Below, piece after piece: positions 40,816 to 45,616 of a DNA stretch of 45,616 nt (position 1 is its first letter; every line of letters starts with the position of its first letter). The DNA comes from Chloroflexota bacterium (GTDB lineage: Bacteria > Chloroflexota > Dehalococcoidia > UBA2247 > RBG-13-53-26), in the NCBI GenBank assembly GCA_003551705.1, contig PUNJ01000039.1:1-45616 (forward strand). Reading direction: 5' to 3'. Both the position numbers and the translations under genes were made by a program. Below the pieces are notes generated by a model. The model did not search any database. It was not told where the DNA came from and worked only from the letters and a program-made list of their open reading frames with translations.

Positions 40816-41940
40816 TCACATGGACGAGGCCAGTTGCAGGTAGAAATGCGCTGCTTCAACCACCTGAGCGAAGGCCACGCATTCATCGGGAGAATGGGCG
40901 GCCTCCAAGCGTCCGGGTCCCAGTATGATGGGGTCTACTCCGGCCGACCATAGCACGTTGGCGTCGGAGTGGCTCCTGAACTCCTGCGGTTCCCACTTGG
41001 AGAAGGTTTCTTCATATACCTCCTTGATCTTCCTCACAAGGGGTCGGTCCGGGGATATCCTGTATCCTGAATAGGTTTCCTCGAACCGGATATAGGAATC
41101 CAAAAAAGGAATATGCTGGCTAGCTGACATGACCACGTTTTCAATCTCGGCCCGCAAGCCGTCTATGCGCGAGTCAGGAGGAATATGCAGGTCCAGCCAG
41201 GCTTCGCAAGTATCCGGCACGACAAAGCCCCCGGGAAAACCTGAGAGGTCCCTGATATTGTACACCAGTCCGTGGGGCATTGAGGCGCTATAGTCCGTGA
41301 ACTGCAAAAGCAGCTTCAGCATGGTCTCGATGGCGTTATGCCCCAGTTCGGGCATGGACGAATGCGCCCGCTTTCCCTTGGTGCGCAGCAGGACTTCCAG
41401 GTACCCGTAATGGCTCAGGCAGGGCAGCATATTGGTTGGTTCACCGACGATAGCCCATGGAAAACTGTACTCGCGTACCAGGGCCTTGGCACCATCGCTG
41501 TCCTCTTCCTCGCCAATCACCAGGGCCAGGGCCACAGGGGCCGTGTCCTTTTGCCTGGCTGCCAGCACGGTGAAGGCTTCGATCATGGCCGCGCATCCGG
41601 ACTTCATGTCCACTGTCCCCAGACCGTAGAAGTTCCCGTTGTCCTCTTGGAACTCATAGTTCTCGATATCATAGGCGGTTATGGTGTCCAAGTGTCCAAC
41701 GAAACAAAGCTTGATGTCGTCCTCGTCCTCTGGCAGGATTATGAGGTTGTAGCGGTTCTCGTCTACCTCTTGCCTTATCGGGTGAAGGCCGCTGCGGCGG
41801 AGATACTTGGTGGTGTATTTGAGTACCTCCTCTTCTTTACCCGAAGGGCTGTATATGTCGACCAGGTCCTGCAGGAGGTCCCGCAGGCGCTCCGGGCTGA
41901 TCTGATCGGTCTTACGTATGTAGTTCATCAGGCTGCTCAA
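40816..41940 (-). CDS. M20 family peptidase (ArgE/DapE/LysK-like)
   Basis: This 374-residue two-metal amidase belongs to the M20A branch. GHLDT (about 82-86) holds the first metal His and Asp, GLGTVDMKSG the bridging Asp, GEEEDSDGAK the catalytic Glu pair, and a late AAHSPDE the last His. It has PWAIVGEPTN, found in LysK and ArgE-like deacetylases, so an N-acetyl-ornithine or -lysine substrate is possible but not proven. The start is TTG. It overlaps the upstream GNAT gene by 29 bases, which suggests coupling; together an N-acyltransferase and a deacylase make a suggestive pair. Confidence 0.85.
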   Translation of the reverse strand: MSSLMNYIRKTDQISPERLRDLLQDLVDIYSPSGKEEEVLKYTTKYLRRSGLHPIRQEVDENRYNLIILPEDEDDIKLCFVGHLDTITAYDIENYEFQEDNGNFYGLGTVDMKSGCAAMIEAFTVLAARQKDTAPVALALVIGEEEDSDGAKALVREYSFPWAIVGEPTNMLPCLSHYGYLEVLLRTKGKRAHSSMPELGHNAIETMLKLLLQFTDYSASMPHGLVYNIRDLSGFPGGFVVPDTCEAWLDLHIPPDSRIDGLRAEIENVVMSASQHIPFLDSYIRFEETYSGYRISPDRPLVRKIKEVYEETFSKWEPQEFRSHSDANVLWSAGVDPIILGPGRLEAAHSPDECVAFAQVVEAAHFYLQLASSM

Positions 41941-42508
41941 TTCTGTCCTGCTTGGGTTGGCGGGTACGTTTCTTGGTTCGCTTGGTTATGGGCCGTACCA
42001 GGGTCTTGGTAAGCCATACATGCTCCTTGCGAGGCACAAAACCCAGGTTGGTGAAGAAGGCTATTGCCCGGTAGTTATCGCCCTCCGTGTCCGCAATAAT
42101 CATCCTGATACCATCGTCGCGGAGCCTGTCTTCGAGGCGGCTGTACAGGCGCCGTCCCAGGGTTGTTCTTTGATAGGACTCGTCAACGCCTATCCAGCTT
42201 ACATAGCCGTATTTCTTCCAGGCAGTGCCTTCTTTCTCTATTGTGGTGGCGAGTATGAACCCCAGAATCTTGTCGTCTGCTTCAGCCACGAGGCAGTAGC
42301 GTGGGTCGGAGGTGAAGTGCTGGGCTACTTCATAGCTGTCCCACTGCCGGTAGAGTATGGGGAACTCTTCACTGGTGAAAAGGTTCTCTCCAAGGTGGTA
42401 GACGGCGGCTATATCGTCTATGTCCATCTGTCGTATGGTGATTTCCTGCTTTGTAGCGGCCTCAGGTGTTACAAGGTTCTTGTCTTCCCCGACATTTTCA
42501 GCCGGCAT
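41912..42508 (-). CDS. GNAT family N-acetyltransferase
   Basis: The 198-residue protein carries a GNAT domain (about 25-175). The acetyl-CoA site reads SWIGVDESYQRTTLGRRLYSRLED (about 106-129), with QRTTLG in place of the usual Q/RxxGxG/A, and IADTEGDNYRAIAFFTNLGF follows. A basic tail ends it. Two ATGs compete: at 42508 (GGAGGA nine bases upstream, preferred) and at 42517 (too close to it). It looks like RimI/ArgA-type enzymes. Coupling to the M20 peptidase gene hints at a shared pathway. Confidence 0.83.
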   Translation of the reverse strand: MPAENVGEDKNLVTPEAATKQEITIRQMDIDDIAAVYHLGENLFTSEEFPILYRQWDSYEVAQHFTSDPRYCLVAEADDKILGFILATTIEKEGTAWKKYGYVSWIGVDESYQRTTLGRRLYSRLEDRLRDDGIRMIIADTEGDNYRAIAFFTNLGFVPRKEHVWLTKTLVRPITKRTKKRTRQPKQDRIEQPDELHT

Positions 42509-42549
42509 GCTGTCCATTCCTCCAAAAATCAGTACATAGCTACATAGCT

Positions 42550-42578
42550 AGTATAGTCCCAGATAATTGTTACATCAA
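42550..42578 (-). promoter_or_regulatory. Promoter of the GNAT-M20 operon
   Basis: On the minus strand TTGATG (42578-42573) and TATACT (42555-42550) are 17 bases apart, four and five of six matches. The leader holds GGAGGA. A direct repeat ACATAGCT ACATAGCT at about 42534-42549 abuts the -10 box and could be an operator. Confidence 0.55.
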
Positions 42579-42610
42579 TGTATTAGCTTGAAATGTTGCA
42601 CCCTGATTTC

Positions 42611-42640
42611 TTGTTAGGCTTGACTTCAATCCTGTAAAAT
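42611..42640 (+). promoter_or_regulatory. Promoter of polA
   Basis: TTGTTA (42611-42616) and TAAAAT (42635-42640) are 18 bases apart. The leader to the TTG at 42664 is about 17 bases and contains GGAGAT. Confidence 0.45.
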
Positions 42641-42663
42641 AGACATAAAACAATGGAGATACC

Positions 42664-45375
42664 TTGAAACGGCCGCTTCTACTGCTCTTTGACGGGCACG
42701 CTCTGGTACATAGGGCTTATCACGCACTGCCGCCCTTTTCCGTAAGCAAGACCGGCGAGCCCACCGGTGCTGTATTCGGGTTCACGCGGATGCTTCTCAA
42801 GGCCGTACAGGACCACAAGCCGACCCACTGGGCGATCTCCTTTGACAGGCCCAGTCCCACCTTTCGCCATCTGGAGTTCGAGGACTACAAGGCACATCGC
42901 CCGTCAGCGCCTGAAGACTTGCGGCAGCAAATGACCCGGGTACGGGAGATCGTGAATGTCTTCAATATACCTACTTTCGAGCTTGAAGGCTACGAAGCGG
43001 ACGATGTGCTGGGCACCCTTGCCCGCGAGGCCGAGCGCCGCAGGATCGATACCATCATCGTCACTGGCGATAATGATCTACTGCAACTGGCATCGTCCTG
43101 CGTCAAAGTACTCTTGCCAAAACGGGCCATCAGCGAGACTGTACTCTATGATGCTGAGGCCGTGAAGGAGCGCTTCGGCGTTACCCCTGACCAGATGGTT
43201 GACTACAAGGCCCTGAAGGGCGATCCCTCGGATAATATACCAGGCGTTTCAGGCGTGGGCGACAAGACAGCAGCCAAGCTTATACAGAGATTCGGTAGTA
43301 TAGAAGACATCTACGATCATCTGGACGAAGTGGAGCCGGCGAAACTGCGCCAGGCCCTGATTAATGACAGGGACCTTGTGGTGCAGGGCAAGCGAATGTC
43401 CACCATCGTTACGGATGCCCCGGTGGAATTCGACCTCGATTGCTGTGAAGCCAGGCCCTTCGACCGGAGCAGGCTTGTCGAACTGTTCCGCAGCCTGGAG
43501 TTCTTCAGTCTGGCTGAAAAGCTGCCTGAGATAGAAGGACTCTCGCCCGCTCCGGCAGAGGCGGTTCCTCCGGCATATGAGGCTGAGTACACTGCTGTGG
43601 ATACTGAGCAGGCCCTGGTCGATCTGGCGGGCAGGCTGTCCCTGGCGGAGTCCTTCGCCCTGCGGCTGGCTGGACAATCGTCACGGCGCGGTGCTGCACC
43701 GGCGCTTACCAGCCTGGCCGTCAGCCTTCCCGGCAACGGCACCTTTTATGTTAACCTGGCGCAAGACCTCTGGAATCAGGCATCGCGCCTGGACCCCGGC
43801 CGGGTCCTGGACCTGCTGCGTCCGGTGTTGTCCGATGTCCGGTCCGGCAAGTTGTGCCACAACGGCAAGGGCATAATCAACCGGCTGGCTGACTATGACA
43901 CAAGGCTGGCCAATCTTTCATTCGACACCATGCTAGCCGCCTATCTGCTTGGCGAGAAGTCGCTTGAACTCAGGGACCTTGCGCCGGCCCGCCTGGGCAT
44001 GGAGATGGCGGTGGCGGAACCCCCCGTGCCCTTGGAGACCTTCGACGGCGCGGGCTTGCCGCCTGATGCGCGGGTCGTCTGTGATGAAGCAAGCGTTATC
44101 GCCAGGCTTTCCTCCATGTTCGAAGCGGAGCTTAGGGAAGGCAACCTCTGGGACCTGTTCAAGGAGGTGGAAATGCCCCTGGTGCCGGTATTGGCGGGCA
44201 TGGAGAGAACAGGGGTGGCCCTGGATACCGGTGCCCTCCGGCAGATGTCGCAGACCCTGGGCGAACAACTGGCCTGCCTGGAGGAGGACATATGCCAGAT
44301 GGCCGGCACGCGTTTCAACATTAACTCCCCACAGCAGCTTGGGGCTGTGCTCTTCGGCACGTTGAAGATCCCGGGAGGCAGAAAGACCAAGACCGGCTAT
44401 TCCACGGATGCGGCCATCCTTGAGAAGCTGCGCCTGGAGTACCCTGTCGTTGACTTGGTTCTCCAGTACCGCCAGCTTGCCAAGCTGAAGTCCACGTATA
44501 TCGATTCTCTGCCGGCCCTGATCAACCCTTCTACGGGCAGGCTGCACACCAGTTTTAACCAGACGGTTACGGCCACGGGACGGCTTTCCTCCAGCGATCC
44601 CAATCTGCAGAACATACCCATCCGGGGAGAGCTGGGCCGCCAGGTAAGGCGGGCCTTTATATCTCGGCCCCCGTGCCTGTTGCTCAGCGGCGACTACTCC
44701 CAGATAGAACTGCGCATCCTGGCGCATCTTTCTCAGGACGTCAGGTTGCTGGAGGCTTTCAGGCAGGACGAGGATGTTCATGCGGCCACGGCGGCGGAGG
44801 TCTTCGGCGTTGGGATCCAAGCTGTCACGCCTGATATGCGGCGGATAGCCAAGGTCATCAATTTCGGCATCGCCTATGGCATGAGCGATTACGGGCTGAT
44901 GCAAGCCACGGAGCTGTCCCGGCAGGAGGCAGGGCTGTTCATAGCCGCCTATTTTGAGAAATACGCTGGGGTCAAGGCATACCTGGACAGGACGAAGCAA
45001 CAGGCCCACGAAGACGGGTATGTCCACACGCTGCTGGGCCGGAAACGCTATCTACCGGAGCTTCGTTCCAGTAACCGCCAGGTCAAGGAAGCGGCCGAGC
45101 GCATGGCCATCAACATGCCGGTGCAGGGCACGGCGGCCGATATCATAAAGCTGGCCATGATCAGCCTGTCCCGGGAGATTGAAGAGCGCCGCTTGGAGAG
45201 CCGGATGACCCTGCAGGTCCACGACGAGCTTCTGATTGAAGTTCCGCCCCAGGAACTGGACCTCATGAAGGGCTTGATGAAGGAGGCCATGTCAGAGGCC
45301 TTTGCCCTGGATGTGCCCCTCAAGGTGGACATCAAGGCCGGCCGCAACTGGGGCGAAATGGACAAGGATGACTAA
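42664..45375 (+). CDS. polA: DNA polymerase I
   Basis: PolA fills gaps and removes RNA primers. The start is TTG behind GGAGAT. In this 903-residue protein the 5'-nuclease (1 to about 290) has FDGHALVHRAYHALPPF, YEADDVLGTLA, VTGDNDLLQL and GDPSDNIPGVSGVGDKTAA. A middle region (about 305-490) has the 3'-5' exonuclease fold but lacks the usual DxE motif (it reads SFALRLAG), so proofreading is probably lost, as in many Gram-positive-like PolA. The polymerase domain (about 500-903) has motif A LSGDYSQIELRILAH, motif B RRIAKVINFGIAYGMSDYG and motif C VHDELLIE. The gene is apparently monocistronic. Confidence 0.96.
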   Translation: MKRPLLLLFDGHALVHRAYHALPPFSVSKTGEPTGAVFGFTRMLLKAVQDHKPTHWAISFDRPSPTFRHLEFEDYKAHRPSAPEDLRQQMTRVREIVNVFNIPTFELEGYEADDVLGTLAREAERRRIDTIIVTGDNDLLQLASSCVKVLLPKRAISETVLYDAEAVKERFGVTPDQMVDYKALKGDPSDNIPGVSGVGDKTAAKLIQRFGSIEDIYDHLDEVEPAKLRQALINDRDLVVQGKRMSTIVTDAPVEFDLDCCEARPFDRSRLVELFRSLEFFSLAEKLPEIEGLSPAPAEAVPPAYEAEYTAVDTEQALVDLAGRLSLAESFALRLAGQSSRRGAAPALTSLAVSLPGNGTFYVNLAQDLWNQASRLDPGRVLDLLRPVLSDVRSGKLCHNGKGIINRLADYDTRLANLSFDTMLAAYLLGEKSLELRDLAPARLGMEMAVAEPPVPLETFDGAGLPPDARVVCDEASVIARLSSMFEAELREGNLWDLFKEVEMPLVPVLAGMERTGVALDTGALRQMSQTLGEQLACLEEDICQMAGTRFNINSPQQLGAVLFGTLKIPGGRKTKTGYSTDAAILEKLRLEYPVVDLVLQYRQLAKLKSTYIDSLPALINPSTGRLHTSFNQTVTATGRLSSSDPNLQNIPIRGELGRQVRRAFISRPPCLLLSGDYSQIELRILAHLSQDVRLLEAFRQDEDVHAATAAEVFGVGIQAVTPDMRRIAKVINFGIAYGMSDYGLMQATELSRQEAGLFIAAYFEKYAGVKAYLDRTKQQAHEDGYVHTLLGRKRYLPELRSSNRQVKEAAERMAINMPVQGTAADIIKLAMISLSREIEERRLESRMTLQVHDELLIEVPPQELDLMKGLMKEAMSEAFALDVPLKVDIKAGRNWGEMDKDD

Positions 45376-45467
45376 GCCGGGTTGGGCAGGCTTACACCTG
45401 TTTGATTTGCCATCCATGGGGCCTCCACGCAGAGATACCTTCTCGGTGTGGGGCGGGTTCCACGTAA

Positions 45468-45616
45468 GAATTCTGGTCAAGGCTCATTTCTCACCCGCTG
45501 TACCTTGTAATCGACCAGGAGAAGGCCGTGGTTCTCATGCTGGAGAAATATGAGGTCTGCTGCGGCCTCTTCCACGGGTTTGACTGGTCAAAGTGGGTGT
45601 CGGGGACACCGCAGGA
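45468..45616 (+). pseudogene. Fragment resembling a type I restriction endonuclease HsdR subunit (runs off edge)
   Basis: Beginning after an in-frame stop at 45465, the frame reads through [10 protein letters not shown] and then [20 protein letters not shown] and [12 protein letters not shown] to the window end. From memory this matches the inner part of HsdR, a protein of about 1000 residues, near its C-terminal third. Because it starts mid-protein with no upstream part, it is either a truncated copy or a fragment; the ATG at 45537 might also serve as a start. The piece in the window is short, so this is a tentative call. Confidence 0.45.

Noticed and set aside
40578-40886. Open frame of 102 codons upstream of the small membrane protein
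   Set aside because: It covers the promoter and the end of the M20 gene and has no recognisable pattern.
1-45616. tRNA, rRNA, CRISPR arrays, insertion sequences or prophage
   Set aside because: No T-loop patterns, spaced direct repeats, transposase motifs or phage structural genes were noticed on either strand.

Overview
The window looks like chromosomal DNA of an anaerobic bacterium, most likely a Chloroflexota member related to Dehalococcoidia. This assignment is inference. It rests on a DnaD-domain replication protein beside dnaB, an oxygen-sensitive glycyl radical enzyme, moderate-to-high GC, frequent GTG/TTG starts, several promoters placed almost on the start codon, and many short Cys-rich proteins without obvious wider homologues. 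No rRNA, tRNA, CRISPR array, intact insertion sequence or prophage was seen.

Layout. 1-2000: a membrane protein and, on the minus strand, a lipoprotein of the SAM hydroxide adenosyltransferase (DUF62) fold. 2061-5880 (minus): a recombination/replication operon ybeY-dnaX-ybaB-recR-recO. 6139-10736: a small membrane protein, then an accessory catabolic locus with a glycyl radical enzyme plus an atypical amidohydrolase-fold protein (minus, own promoter and strong terminator) and a divergent enoyl-CoA hydratase. 10746-12806 (minus): a thioredoxin-like protein, a zinc-ribbon protein and an M20 peptidase. 12924-16806 (plus): rplI-dnaB-dnaD-like gene-tandem AAA+ helicase loader. 16820-20892: zinc ribbon-lemA-htpX, a GNAT acetyltransferase and a second htpX. 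21112-25620: mtaB, tilS, comF and small unknown genes. 25617-29417: glyA, rpsF-ssb-rpsR and a membrane-anchored parvulin. 29429-33558: hom, a zinc-finger ORF, thrC, a lipid kinase and folE. 33590-37896 (minus): mnmE, an MFS transporter, a GreA fusion and a phosphoesterase. 38005-40222 (plus): thiL, ndk, an alpha/beta hydrolase. 40251-42508 (minus): a small membrane protein, a second M20 peptidase and a GNAT. 42664-45375: polA. The right edge carries what looks like a piece of a type I restriction HsdR subunit.

Most of the window is housekeeping. The best candidates for something new are: (i) the glycyl radical enzyme whose catalytic Cys is followed by Met-Ser rather than x-Glu, paired with an amidohydrolase-fold protein that has lost typical metal ligands; (ii) a helicase loader with two complete AAA+ units in one chain, next to dnaB and a DnaD-like gene; (iii) an exported DUF62 lipoprotein apparently lacking the Asp-Arg-His active site; (iv) GreA fused to a recombinase-like N-terminal helical domain; (v) an HtpX protease with an EF-hand-like loop; and (vi) evidence for leaderless or near-leaderless mRNAs, clearest at thiL.
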